Shown one piece after another: positions 11,934 through 24,185 of a stretch of DNA of 64,000 nt. The position numbers and the translations under genes were made by a program. Each line of letters begins with the position of its first letter. The first letter of the stretch is position 1. The notes under the pieces were generated by a model. It saw only the letters and a program-made list of their open reading frames with translations. It was not told where the DNA came from and ran no database searches. Source of the DNA: Oxytricha trifallax. Lineage: Eukaryota > Ciliophora > Spirotrichea > Sporadotrichida > Oxytrichidae. The DNA lies in contig ARYC01017492.1 of assembly GCA_000711775.1 (NCBI GenBank), positions 82,874 to 146,873 of the forward strand, in the 5' to 3' direction.

Positions 11934-12480
11934 ATTAGATATTGTGATTTATCTTTTTAGCATTAATTATATTTTTAGAAGTCAAGTTTTTATATAATAT
12001 TTTTAAATACGTGTCTAAATCTTATTGGTTTATTAGAGTTGTTAGAGTAATATCTATGGGGTTTAGGGATTTAGGGGTCTCAGGGTTTTGTTTAAAGTTT
12101 GACTGCTTTGAAGCCGGCTTTTGTTTGTTATTATCCTGGTATGGTATTACATTATCTATTATTGTACCACTTGCGTGATTCCCTAATTACATAGTGGATC
12201 CATCTATTAATTATTATAAACCTTTTTTATTAGGGTGATTCTCTAATTTCTATTTTAGTATCAAATAGGTAGTTTGTTAGGTCTTGACGCATTGGATAAA
12301 ACAAGTGTTTTTTACCTCAGTATTCATTAGTTTGAGATTTTTCCTATTAGATAGGAAATGTTGGGAAGAGTATGTAGTAGGTACTAAATGGTAGAGAGGA
12401 GGTGAAAACTTCAAAGGAAAGCTTAGGTATGAGATTTCATGTACTTTTATGAAGTTTTAGTTGTAGTAGATGAATGTGAG
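11934..12480. other. GC-richer region upstream of the next gene
   Basis: Less AT-rich than the neighbours, with degenerate telomere-like GGGGTTTAGGGATTTAGGGG at about 12058-12078. It may contain further 5' coding sequence of the gene at 12484-12962 (for example around 12330-12440), but the frames are interrupted by TGA and intron-like GTATGAG...TTTTAG near 12427-12460. Not resolved. Confidence 0.35.
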
Positions 12481-12483
12481 TGA

Positions 12484-12962
12484 TTTGAGCAATTTTGTAT
12501 TAGTAGTAGATGTTTCACCAAGTATTTTTTAGTACCTTGGTTTAGGATAGTATCAACTGATGGGGTTCGGTTGGTTTTGCTCGATCAAATTGAAGAGAAC
12601 CATTGTTTATATGAACAGAGAGTGGACTTTTGGGAACTTTTTGGAACAATTTACAATCCACAACGCATGGGATTTGTTCAGATTACGTAGCAGCTTCTTT
12701 AAGTATAACTTGTATTAGTATCAAGTATATTTAAGAAGCGAGTTCCTTTGCTGAAGAGGTATTTTCACAGCAGACTAGGGAAGGAATCCATTGAGAAACA
12801 TACCGACTGTAAGAATGTCACCAGGAGTATACTTAATGATATATAGCCACTCGTAAGTATACATATGTGTGTTTCTCAATATAGGTTAATGTACTCAAGA
12901 TACATCAGACGGGGGTATTTTTCGAACTTAGCAATATTATCCAGATCCATGGAAAGCTATGA
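12484..12962 (+). CDS. 3' part of an uncharacterised gene with a 32-nt intron
   Basis: An open frame under the ciliate code (GVRLVLLDQIEENHCLYEQR, FWELFGTIYNPQRMGFVQIT, then KRVPLLKRYFHSRLGKESIE). An intron-like GTAAGTATACATATGT...CAATATAG at 12853-12884 follows. Removing it keeps the frame and gives VNVLKIHQTGVFFELSNIIQ and an early TGA (12960-12962). Without splicing the frame also stays open, so the intron is inferred from its splice sites and length, which match the introns of the 22-kDa genes. The 5' end is unresolved. No family recognised. Confidence 0.5.
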
Positions 12963-12989
12963 ACGGTTTACCGACCCGTCACCGTCGTC

Positions 12990-14510
12990 TAGTCACTTTC
13001 TTTAACTTTTTAATTAAAGAATTTGTATTTTTAATAATAATTACTCTGCTAGTTTTAAGACTATTACTTATATTGGATTTATAGTATATAATATCTAAGC
13101 AGTGTAGATATTTAAATACTCTGAAAGAGAAACATATGAATCATTATATAAAAGAGCAGCATATGATTGTCAGCAGCAATAAAGAATGATTAATGGGGTA
13201 ATAAAAATAAAGAAGTATGCTACTTTTGGTAACGATTTCCACTGGAGTTCTAAAGATCAAATCACTTCAAATGTTTTAAATATGTTTTTTTATGTCAATT
13301 TAAATGTTTTTATTTATTTTAATTTATACGTTTTTTAATTATAATCATATAATGAGCTATGATAGTGTTATTTACTCTATTTTACAAATAATTATGTATT
13401 TAAAGAAATTAATAACAGCTAAACTACTGTTTATTAAAGGTAAATCAAGCAGTAGTGGCTATATTTACATCTCAGTAAATAAATCATTTTAATTTATCGT
13501 ATTATTTAGATTATATCGATTATGAATAAGCTTCAAGGGAAACTATAAAACAAATGATTTATAATTGAATATTTACTTGAATGGAATAACCTTAATACGC
13601 CTCAATATACATGGCGAGGCACGATCTTTCGGTAAAATGCAGGAAGTATTCAATTTAATACATGATGAATAAAAAACTTCATTTAATTTCAATGCTTAAA
13701 AATAGGGATTTATGCAAGATTTGCATTTGATTGAGAGAGAATGAAGCTATATGGTCTTCATTCTCAAGTTTATAATTTATTTATATATTAGTTTAACTAT
13801 GTACAATTAATATATAAAATTAGTTAATTATTATAAGTATTATAACAGCTATATGTTTAAGTACAAAGAAGAGTAAACCCCATTTGTTTCAATAGTAGTC
13901 TATCTTCCACGTCAAAATTGAAGGTTCTCTTCTTCTCGAAAAATGTCGTATTTCACATTGAAAGCATATACCCAAAGATTAAATTAATTTCTTTCACGAT
14001 ATCACAGTCACATATAAGAAATATGATTATTAAGCAATATTCCATTTCTTATTTTAAAATATCGAATTGATGAGTTGATTTAGTTCATAAGGGATTGTTT
14101 AGCAATTAGTTATTACTTTTTTATTGATACTGTCATCAATAGGATCAAAGATACATATGATTAACGTTGATAATGTTTTTTAGGGAATGAGCAAAAGAAC
14201 ACTTAATTTGAATGTCTATCTAGTTATTTTACACAGTAATGAAGTGAATGATACTATTACATATGATTAAAAGTAGATAATTTTTAAAATTAACTTGTTT
14301 GATATTTTAAATTTATATGTAATTCGATGATTTTCTATAGAAATTTAGATTTTTGTAGAATTTTATATTTACTGATTAAAATATACAGTTTTCTTTTTCT
14401 TCTTTATAGCTGGAGAATACTCACAAAAATTAGTAGTAGTAGTAAAATACTTAAGGTAAAAATGCAAATAAAATGAATAATCACTCTAAAAAGAATATAA
14501 AATCAATGAA
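12990..14510. other. AT-rich spacer
   Basis: No gene, RNA or clear repeat supported. Confidence 0.5.
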
Positions 14511-14512
14511 TC

Positions 14513-15190
14513 TCACTTAGTGGTATTTGAAAAGCTTAACAGTGATAATTAATTTCCCACTTTTTTTCCCCTCTCATTAATTTTGCTTCTCCTTCTATTC
14601 TTCTGAATCTTCCTCAACTTCTTTCTCTCTTTTTCAACTTTTCTCAGGGATTAGGCGTTCTCTTCCTATGTAATCATCTTCTCACTTCCAGTTTATGTCG
14701 ATTGCTGCTCCTTCATTCTCTGTTTTGGCTTTTACATAAATAGGGATTCTTCAATCTTTGAAACTTCCTTCCCAAGTTCATTGATTTCTCTTCCTTGTTT
14801 CTCCTTCTCCTTCTCAGTTTTGCTAGAGTTCTCCAGAAACATTTCAGACCAAGATTCAACTTAATCGTCTGGGTGTAGTTTTGAGATCTAATCTCTTCTT
14901 TCACTCTTAACCACATAGATTTACTCTGTTGTTCTTGTATTTTCAACATCTCCTCTTCTTTTATTGCAAATACTGCTTTACCCATTTCCATCTTCATATA
15001 TCCCACCTCTAGGTTTAGCATCATGTAGTATCTCTACATCTGTATCTGATCTTTTCTAAATATCTGAAATACCTGCTCATCTGGTAATTCAAGGGCCTGG
15101 TAATTGATAATTAGAAGAGCTATGATGCCACAATCCTCTGGAACCATACATTTATTTGTATCTGCCTTTTGTTGCTATCTTCTTTTCTAC
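14513..15190 (-). CDS. Lys/Glu-rich coiled-coil protein, C-terminal part
   Basis: The minus strand is open over several hundred bases under the ciliate code and ends at TGA 14513-14515. The upstream part reads MVPEDCGIIALLIINYQALE and EQVFQIFRKDQIQ. The downstream part is a charged coiled coil (ENSSKTEKEKEKQGREINEL, KVEKERKKLRKIQKNRRR). Joining them needs one frame change near 14850, although an alternative frame is open through the whole lower part. The upper part faintly recalls TBC/RabGAP C-terminal helices, but this is not firm. It may be a macronuclear-destined segment. Confidence 0.45.
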
Positions 15191-16800
15191 ACAGACATTA
15201 AACTTATATTTTATATATACTGCTCTTTTGTATGATATTATTAAAGTTATTTAAAATCTTTAATTAAAATTATTTCAACATTTCATGTCTCAAGTTAAAC
15301 TTTTCTTATAATTATTCTTCTTCAATTTTATAAAAGAATAAAATAATTAGTTATAAGGTGGTCTATAAATTTTAAATAATTTTTTAAAAATCGTATTCTT
15401 TTAATTTTGTTATTCCGATCACTGTTCAAAAAAATGAACTTTAGATTTAACCCTTCACACAATATTTAATGGCTAATACATTTAACCGACTATACTCTAG
15501 GTCAACTCAATATGTTTTACTTCCATTATTCGCATTTATATATACTTAGAGTAATTTTCTATACATCCCTAAATTAAAATCATGATAATTACAGTTTCAC
15601 TTATTAAAACAGTATAATAAATCTGAGTACTATAGAAAATCCTATGCCTGATTTCTTTTGAGTAAAGAATAAGAAATTAAAGGATTTGCGATTTTTCATT
15701 GATTAAATAAAAGAGAGCGGAATTTAGAGAAAAAACAATTCTAAAAATACAAATAGTGAATATAACAAATTAATATAATGGAAAAGAGAGATAAAAACAA
15801 TTAAAGTTTTTAATTGATTAAGTTTTAATCATCTAATCTTAAGCTTTAAATAATTAAACTTATAATGCCTTTACTATTCTTATTTATGTTTTATTTCTAT
15901 CACTTTATATTATCCCCCCACATCTTTTTAGATTTTATTCAATATGGTTTTTCTTGAAAACTTTTTGTCATTCCTAAATATCAATAATTTATATAGTGAA
16001 ATGTTTAAGATCCTGCAAGAAAATCTACTCTTTCATCCAACAATCTTGAATTAATATAATCGTTTTAAATTTAAATTTATTATATAATAAAGGCATAATG
16101 ATATTAAGTGTTTCAAGCTAAAGTTGGTATGTGAATTAAAATATTCAATTGGTTTTAGGTCCCTTGAACTTTGAAGAAAAGAATTTACTTATCAATGGCT
16201 TAAATGGAACAAGCTTTTACCTACACTAGAATGAAACAGTATGCAAAAAGCACTAGCTAGCAAGTAATACAGATATTAAAAAGTAAAATTAGAATTATAT
16301 TTAAGTCTATATGAATGTTTAGGCAGTTTTAAAGGGAACAATTATATAAATTGTTAGTGAAATTATTTTAATTAAATGCCATATAGAATTAATTACTTGA
16401 TTCATAAAAGATCGGTCTTACTTTATAAAAGTATTCAAATTAAACGTGATTCTGGGATCACTACTATAAATGTACGCGATCTAATAAAATAATCCTTATT
16501 TAATTCTATCATATTGACAACTTCTGCAAACAAGCCCAAATTAATTACTTTTTTCTAAATATACCAAACTAAAATTTTAAAAAATAAATGAAATTTTATG
16601 TTCAATAAAGATTTTGACTATAATGAACTTATTAGCAATAAAGACAAATTAAAGTATATAAGGGAATTAATGAATATAGCGATTCTTATTTTAGTTATCT
16701 ATTTATGAAAAAAGCCAAAAATATTTTGACTCGCTTCATATTTCTTAGATATGCAGAGTTGAAACTTAAATAACTCAAAATATTGTAAAATTGACATCCT
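15191..16800. other. AT-rich spacer
   Basis: No gene supported. Confidence 0.5.
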
Positions 16801-16811
16801 CAACCTCATTA

Positions 16812-17115
16812 GGCTCATTAGCCCATTCTTAATTTAGGGCTTATAAACGATCATTTATGCCCCCATTTATATAACTTCTTTATTAAAATTATAAGTAAAA
16901 TCAAACTATAATATATTTAATTAAAATAGTAATCAAGATATTAATATTTAAATTTCTTATGAAATTATTCATTAAATAGTGGTCCATATTTTATTTTTAG
17001 TAATACTTATTAATTACATCTCTTTGTTTATTTTTTAATTAAGATTTTAACATAAATGGGACTTAAAGTGGGTTTATAAGCTCTAAATTAAGAATAGGCT
17101 TATAAGCCATTTGAG
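16812..17115. mobile_element. Inverted-repeat MITE-like element
   Basis: About 300 bp with imperfect terminal inverted repeats of about 40 bp. The left arm contains CATTCTTAATTTAGGGCTTATAA. The right arm contains, on the opposite strand, the equivalent CTATTCTTAATTTAGAGCTT. GGCTTATAA is repeated within each end. The centre is AT-rich and non-coding. Confidence 0.55.
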
Positions 17116-18730
17116 TATCGAACTGGTTGATATTTTAATGTCATGAACTGATATATTCAATGTGAATAATATTAATCCGTTAATTTATTAATTATTATAA
17201 ATATATATATATATATATATATGTCATAGTAATTTAAATTAAGTTGATGAATTTTCAACTCAGCTTAGGTATTGATAAATGCCTAAAACTATCAGAAAAG
17301 ATAAATGTGGCATGCCAAGATATCTCAGAATACTGAATCTCTTATGATTTTAATTCACACAGTATTGAGAGAATATTAATTGTGGTGATATCTAAGAGCA
17401 CCATCTAAGAAACACAATTAAAAGATGTTTAATTAATGACTAAAAGCAGTAATTGCTTTCAAGCTGATACTATTGAATGACGGAAAAAAGTAGGCTCTAA
17501 AATATATGACAATTCATAAGAAATACTATAAGAATCATAGTATATGCTCAGTCAAACACAGAGGTATAATAATTGTATCTAAACTATTAAATGATAAGCA
17601 TAAAAAGATAAGGGAATTTTTAATTTCAAAAAAGAAATTGCGGCAAATACAATTCTTTTAAACAATTCGCGGATGTCCTTATTAAGTAAGTTACATAAAA
17701 CCGCATGAGAATTATTTTAGTAAAATCGTGGGTATAAAAAGCTATTTGCTCAAGAAAGATATAGAAATAATATCAAATTAATCTTCTTGAATAGAAATTT
17801 AAACTCTTAGGGATTTGAAATCTATTATTCTAATGTTCATCATATATGTTTTACCAAGTTCAAATACATCTCAAATTATAATTCCTTAATATAATTACTC
17901 TTTTATATATCCTAATTCATTAGTTAATTTTTGAAATTCCAAAAGTCTTGCTTATTGATAATTTACTTTTGGGTGTAAGAGGAAGTCGTAAACAAATAAT
18001 AGAATTTACACTATGAGAAAAGATTAAGACTACTCAGGAAATTCTCAAGAAATCAAAGGAAAACAAAATTACAGATAGACTCTAAGTTTGATTAAATAAC
18101 TGCAATCTTAAATTATTCACAATGTTTGAGATATTAAATGGTACTTGTGAATAAATAAGTGAGAAAGAAGTCTTTAATAAAATATGAATTTCTAAATTCT
18201 ATTTATGAAATATTTATATGAATAAAAGGATTAATTTATTTGTATAGTATAATAATTCTCTTTCTTGATCAAACAGCTTTTATAACCAACGACTTTCTAC
18301 TGAAATAATTCTCATGGATTTAAATGGAAATAATATATTTTCATATCATTTTCAACTTTTCTCTCAAGGCATGTCAGAACCTATTAGATCGATTATATAT
18401 ATAAATGAGAAAAAATTTAATCATAATTTATACTCAGTATTAGTTAGTTAAACAATATTATAATCTGCTATAATTACAAGGTATACAATGAATACTGATC
18501 AATTTAAAAATTATATAATTTAGTTTAATTTCAATAATAAACTCATAAATAAATTCAAGAAGCTATCTATCGCACTCATCAGTTAATTTTAAAGTATACA
18601 AATAAATATATAAACTTTTTAATTAAGACATATCAATAAAATAAGCTAAATATCTTAGATAATAAGCTCAGGGTGATCGCACGCAAACTCATTTCACAGA
18701 GTATTATTATAACCACTGTGAATTTAGAAA
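17116..18730. other. AT-rich spacer
   Basis: Contains an (AT)n tract near 17201-17222. No supported gene. Confidence 0.5.
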
Positions 18731-18737
18731 TGATATT

Positions 18738-19330
18738 TGAACATTTTATCTTTTTAAGTTCTGTTTATTCCCAAGAAAAGCACTTTTCATTGAGTAACTC
18801 ATGTAAGACCTTTTGGCAGAGATGCAGGATTAACTTCAAACTAGCAATTTCAAAGCGTTTTAAATATACTGTTTTTAGAGAAATTTTCTGTCACAGGTTC
18901 TTATGAGCAAGTTCAGGAAGAAACTAAATTTATTAGATTCATGAAAAATAAGGCAAATGGAAGTTAAATGCAACTATTCTCAAATTGTGGTCTATAATGC
19001 AGGGAAAGCAACTATATTGGCTGAGGTAGACTTGTATCATACAAACTTGGTAGAATTTTGACTATACTGAGACGATAAACCGAGATTGCATATGGGAGTT
19101 AGAAGGATAATAAGAGAAGAACAATATAAAAAGTAAATTGTTATAATTAGTATCAACAATTCAATTGTAGTTATAGTGTGATTAAATTAATTAAAAAATT
19201 AAGTTTAAAAATTGATCACATTGATTATCAAAATTAGAAATATTAGTAAAACGAAAGAATTCAGAATATCTTGGGGAAATTCTTAAATATGTCTTCCAGA
19301 AAATGTAAAAGCAAATCGATCTCTTGATGC
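18738..19330 (+). CDS. Coding-like segment, unknown product
   Basis: One plus-strand frame reads ALFIEQLMQDLLAEMQDQLQ, then TSNFKAFQIYCFQRNF and on to LNLLDS and TGA near 18943. A second frame is open from about 19030 to 19330 (SQKDNKRRTIQKVNCYN...). Composition is protein-like compared with flanking spacer, but frames compete and no family is recognised. Confidence 0.3.
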
Positions 19331-19596
19331 AAGTGCTCATATATTATTTATTCTGTTGATTGACCTAGATATTATTATATATCTAAATTCTTAATTAAAT
19401 TTGAAACTACTTTTCAAAAATTTAATCTTATTATGGCTTATAAATATAAGACTGCTAATCTTTATAAGCAAATTTAACCTTCTTACTTTTTACTTCCACA
19501 TTAAGATCTTCTTCATTATTCTACCTATATAAACAAATAAAAAATGCAACTCTCTGCTATTTATAAATAGCCTGCCTGCTTTACAATATATATAAA

Positions 19597-19703
19597 CCCC
19601 AAAACCCCAATACATATATGCGTGATAGTTTAATAAGTTGGTATAGTGATGATTTAATATCGATAAATAGCGAAATTCCAAACTTCACAATTTAACTTAT
19701 TAT
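19597..19703 (+). repeat. Element A left terminal inverted repeat with telomeric end
   Basis: Starts CCCCAAAACCCCAATAC and runs through CATATATGCGTGATAG, AATAAGTTGGTATAGTGATG and TCGATAAATAGCGAA to CACAATTTAACTTATTAT. It is inverted at 29897-29995, apart from one extra CCCCAAAA unit here. Confidence 0.9.
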
Positions 19704-20105
19704 AGGGCCTTCAAAGTGCAGTTTCCAATGATCAGTAATGTGGGAAAAAAGTTCGAATTTTATTTCGGTCCCATACTTTACCATTGGATAGAGCACAGTG
19801 CGTAGATGAAGAATATGTGGTCCTTACCCTACTTTTGACATCTGTGAGCTGAGTTGCGTCATTTGCAAGGTTCATGGGGCACTCGTTTTGAACCTCCCTC
19901 TTTTCCTTAATTCAAATTTTAATTAAATTATTAATACTATTAAATTTTAAAACTTAACTACTATGGTGGAATTCAAAGGACCATAGTCTCGTTCATGTAC
20001 ACTTGCTTTAGCTCTCAATTCCTGCAAAAGCGTAGACTTCATGTCTCTCTTGCCTGCGGTCATTACTTCCAACCAGTGCAATAAAATCCCAAGTTTAATC
20101 GAGCA

Positions 20106-20122
20106 GGGGTTTTGGGGTTTTG
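20106..20122 (+). repeat. Internal telomere-type G4T4 tract
   Basis: GGGGTTTTGGGGTTTTG, two perfect G4T4 units oriented as at a right-hand element end. It lies 0.5 kb inside element A, and the adjacent sequence does not match the element's terminal repeat. It may be the end of another, truncated telomere-bearing element or a telomere-derived insertion. Confidence 0.7.
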
Positions 20123-21740
20123 AAGGGCTATAAGCATTTATTATTAAGCTTATTTTAATTCAGCTAAAATTTAATCGATTTAAACACATAAATTTAACAA
20201 TCCTTTATCAATATACATTACAAATCAATCTCAATGTATTTAAAATATGATACATTTATATATAAATAATAAAAATTATCAATTCTATTTTACATAATAG
20301 TAAACAAATAATTTATATTTCTCAAATTTCTTAATTTTACTATCAAATATTTCTTACACATATTTTTATACATATAAAATAAAATTTTTTATTAATTGAT
20401 AATTATAGATTAAAATTTTTATATAAGCTATAAAAAATAAAATAATCTTTAAATTCTACTTATTTTCTCATTTTTAAGCATTCTTATATCAATTAATATG
20501 TAAAATGCATTTTTTTATTTTTATTTATTAATTTATTAACTATTTGATGAAATTGTGAATTAAATCATAACATATTTTAGAATTGGAAACAAATTGATCG
20601 CGGAAATTTCAGATTGCACCTTATGACATTCACAAATTGATCACATGATAATTTACTTTCAATCTCAAATGTGAACTACTCAATTCTAAATATTTGAGAT
20701 ATGAAACAGATTCAATTCAAATATCCCGACTAAATTTCCTTTTGCAATTTCTCAAATTTGAAGATTGAATCTCAAATGTAAGCAAAAATAAAAGAAATAT
20801 AAATTAATATTTTTTATATAAAAATCTAAAACTAAAATTAAAAATTTTACTGTAGTATTTCAATACAATAAAGGCATAGATAACAATCTATATCTTATGA
20901 TTCAATTTTTCCTATTTAAATTATTTAAATTAACATATAAAATTTATTCAAACATTATTTGATTATTATAACTATTTATATATAAAATATGAATTATTGA
21001 AAATAAAATATCTATAAAGAAATAAAAATTTTATTTTAAATGGTATAAGATTAAATAAAAATTTCAAGAAAAAATTTAACTTATTATACTTTATTTATAG
21101 AAGTTTAAAATTTAGAATCCATTAAATAGGATTTATACAATCTTAACTTTCTATGAAATATTTTATTTATCCATTAAAATTATGATATTTATTAATTAAA
21201 CCTAAAAATAAAAAGATAAATTATATGATATATTTATTTACTTATATTTTAATTTTCTAAATTTTATTTTTATGGCATTCATATATCAAATGATATAAAT
21301 TTAAGAATATTTTTATAGTACCATTATTTATTAACTTATATATGATAATTTACAAATATTTTAATGTAAAAACTACTAATCGTAAATAAAATAAAATTTA
21401 ATTTATATATAAATGTAATAAAATGCTTACCTTTAAAATTTATAAGTGTATTAAGTTCAATTTATTTTTTTTTATTTGTATTTGTATTCAATTGTTAAAT
21501 ATGTTACTTTGAATTCTTTCATATCTCACTTCAAAGTCAATTTGAATTGAGAATCTATCTAAAATTTTGAAATTGAGGAAACAAATATTTTGTAAATTTA
21601 AGATTCAATCTTCAATTGCAATTTGAATTGATTGCAGAATATATCAAATTTGTGAGTTTAATTTACAATTCTTGTCTGAATTTGATCACTCTAATTTCAA
21701 ATTGTCCATTTATTCTGCCTAAAAAGATTAAAAAATTTTA

Positions 21741-22012
21741 AAAACAAAGATACGAAAAAACTGGATCCAAAGATGCTTGGTCCCTAGTAGAACACTACCC
21801 GCTGGCCAGGCGAGCTGCATAAAGCAACGTGTTCCCTCGAGGGGGTACGATTAGTCTACGCGTTACACTATCACAAAGGTCTGGGGGTTAAAGCCAGCCT
21901 TACTGAAGCTGGGATAGCAAACTCTGAGTTGCCAATGTACCACATGCCTCGGTTCGGCACAACCAAGTTCTTAGGGGAATATAACTACGATACAACGACA
22001 CTGCACAGGTAT
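21741..22012 (-). ncRNA. GC-rich island, possible structured RNA (unidentified)
   Basis: A 270-bp island of near-balanced composition in very AT-rich DNA. It has several short perfect stems: CCAGC...GCTGG (about 21893-21913), TGCC...GGCA (about 21945-21960) and CCCTCGAGGG. On the minus strand it ends in TTTTTT (about 21755-21762), as a Pol III transcript would. Its 5' part (GCAGTG...GTATCGTAG, later AACCGAGGC) recalls phrases of U4 snRNA, but spacing and length differ and I do not claim it. No tRNA fold found. Confidence 0.25.
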
Positions 22013-23112
22013 TATTAATAATAATCATTCTAGGTTTGATTGATAATTTTTTTTGATTTTTATTAATAAATTATTTGTAATCTTGAATTTAAAATTAGGG
22101 TTAAGAATTTTGCTTGTAAAAGGCAATGCTTAGTAAAATTAAATTATTTATTTTTTGTTTAATTTAACTTTTTATTTAAATTTTAATTAACTTACTATTT
22201 CTTATAGTAAGTTAATTTCCTATCTTCCTATTCCAATAGGACTCCCATATTAATAAGTTTATTTATTTTAAAACTTATTTTTAAATCTATGGCAAATTAG
22301 GGTTCATTACAAGGACCAGTAAGGGCAATATAGGAATACTTTTATTTCCTATTTAAATTTAATTTAATTTAAATTAAATCTTAATTTTTAATTTTTTAAA
22401 AATTATCTTAAATTTTTAAGATATACAAACTTTTATTTTATCATTATAAAATCATTATTTACTTGTAAATTTATATAAATGTTGAATATTCGTAAACATT
22501 AGATTCATAGCTTATGATTTGATAATTACTTTTATGTTTATCATTCAGGAATATTAGTTCATGATCTTTGAGATAATAAATTTATATATAAGTTTAAATA
22601 AGATAATATTTTTCATTTATTTATTAATATTTTATTACTATCTAACAATATTTTAAGCAAATTCGTTTTAAGTAGCTATTAATAATAATTTATTGAATTT
22701 ATTTAAATATAAATTAAAATCTAAGTTAATTTGATGTATTTAAATTAGTAAGCATATTTAAATATAGCATATGAAAATTATAATTGAAATTAATTTAATT
22801 GAAGCTGATTTCAAGAAACTTATAAAAAATTCTTATATAACATGTTCTTTAATTAATTTGATAATATATTTTTAATTAATGCTATTAAAATTTAAATAAA
22901 TAGGAATTTATGATTATAATTTAAATATCTTGAATGAATAAGAAAACTTTAGAAACTTTAACTGTAATGAATCAAAAATTGTTAAGAAATATATGGTATA
23001 TAATTAAAAATAAAGTTTCTATTTAAAAAGCTTAGAATTATTTTGAATTTTCTTTAAATTTTTTACTTTGAAATACCTTCTCTAATACTTAAGTATAAAT
23101 TTACTTTGATCC

Positions 23113-24112
23113 TCACAAGTCTTTAAGTGAGATAGATTCCAAAGCAGCAGTTAAGACATGATAGTAGCATCTCCTAACAAGATTTTGATTAATCCTACTT
23201 ATATTCATACCAAGTTCTTTCATAAAGGCGGCCCAATAACCTCTATAAGGATTAACTTATCATAACTTACTTTGATTAGGCTCTAGTATTCAAAGGATTC
23301 AAGTCTCTATTCTTATCCAAGAGTACATAAGCTCTGCTGGAGCTAGCCTGTAATGATAAGGCCCAAGAAACATAAGCGGTAATTTGAGATTGTCATACTT
23401 TGCCATTACTTCTTACGATCTGTGATAGGGAGCGTTATCAATCATGATAACTGTATTCTTTCTCCACTCCAAATCTATATCATCTAATGTAAGTGCAAGC
23501 TTGCACAAGAAGTACATAAATAGTATTGATTAGTTCTTCCCCTATTCACAGTATAGAAAAACTCTCCAGTACTGGACACTCCAATAATCAAGTTCATTTG
23601 ACTAAGCCTCTAAGATTTTGTAACTCTATTCTTAACATAAGGAGCTGTCCAGCCTCTTCTTCTCTCATCAGTCTAGTGCAATACTGATTCATCAATGTTA
23701 ATAATTCTCTTGCCTTCACTTAGAAAGAGTATGAATTGTTAGGCTGCATACTAGCGTTGAAGCTTACTACTGTTACTGTTATGAAGATTCGTTATCTACT
23801 TAACTTACTTGTAAGTCATCATTAGTTCATTCTTAAGGAACCTTCGAATCATCTACTTAGAACAGTGAAGCTGGATCTTTGACACTAAGCTTTTCTGTAT
23901 ATCTGATATTTAGATAGGCACTTAGTCATAAGTAAGCATATTCACTATATGAGTGCGAGCTCTGCTGTGCAGCTTCTTATACTTGCATCTATTAACTTAC
24001 TTAAGATTCCAGAAGCTTGCTTTTTTAAGGGATTGTTAAGGTACCTTCTTAACTTATAGTATGAAATGCCAAGCCTCTTCATAATCTGCTAGCAATTTAG
24101 CTTTTCAGACAT
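23113..24112 (-). pseudogene. Element A transposase (IS630/Tc1, TBE 42-kDa type), frameshifted
   Basis: A DDE transposase of the IS630/Tc1 superfamily, the TBE 42-kDa type. The N-terminus MSEKLNCQQIMKRLGISYYK looks like a helix-turn-helix. Catalytic regions: NIDES (23686-23700), MIDNAPYH (about 23422-23445) and LAPAEL (about 23330-23347). SSTGEFFYTVNRGRTN lies between the first two, as expected for the family. The end LESISLKDL precedes TGA 23113-23115. Frame changes occur near 23960, 23530 and 23310-23250, so the copy is dead unless these are assembly errors. It is divergent from the 22-kDa gene. The homologous gene in element B is open through its first catalytic region. Confidence 0.85.
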
Positions 24113-24185
24113 TTAGTCTTTGAGATTCCTGAGCCAGCTTTAGCTCTTTTTGCTGCTGCTCCTTTTCTTTCATGATCTTGAGTTA

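Larger units (their letters stand above)
19704..23112. other. AT-rich interior of element A, no gene
   Basis: Mostly A/T-rich sequence without open frames of note. It includes a G4T4 tract (20106-20122) and a GC-rich structured island (21741-22012), listed separately. The stretch 19940-20130 is less AT-rich but shows no supported ORF. Confidence 0.5.

Noticed and set aside
12780-12990. Minus-strand frame starting MDLDNIAKFEKYPR over the 12.5-13.0 kb gene
   Set aside because: The plus strand has matching splice sites and a clean end; the minus frame breaks at TGA soon after.
14713-15190. TBC/RabGAP domain in the coiled-coil gene
   Set aside because: The resemblance is limited to a few helices and no arginine- or glutamine-finger motif is present, so the gene was left as unknown.
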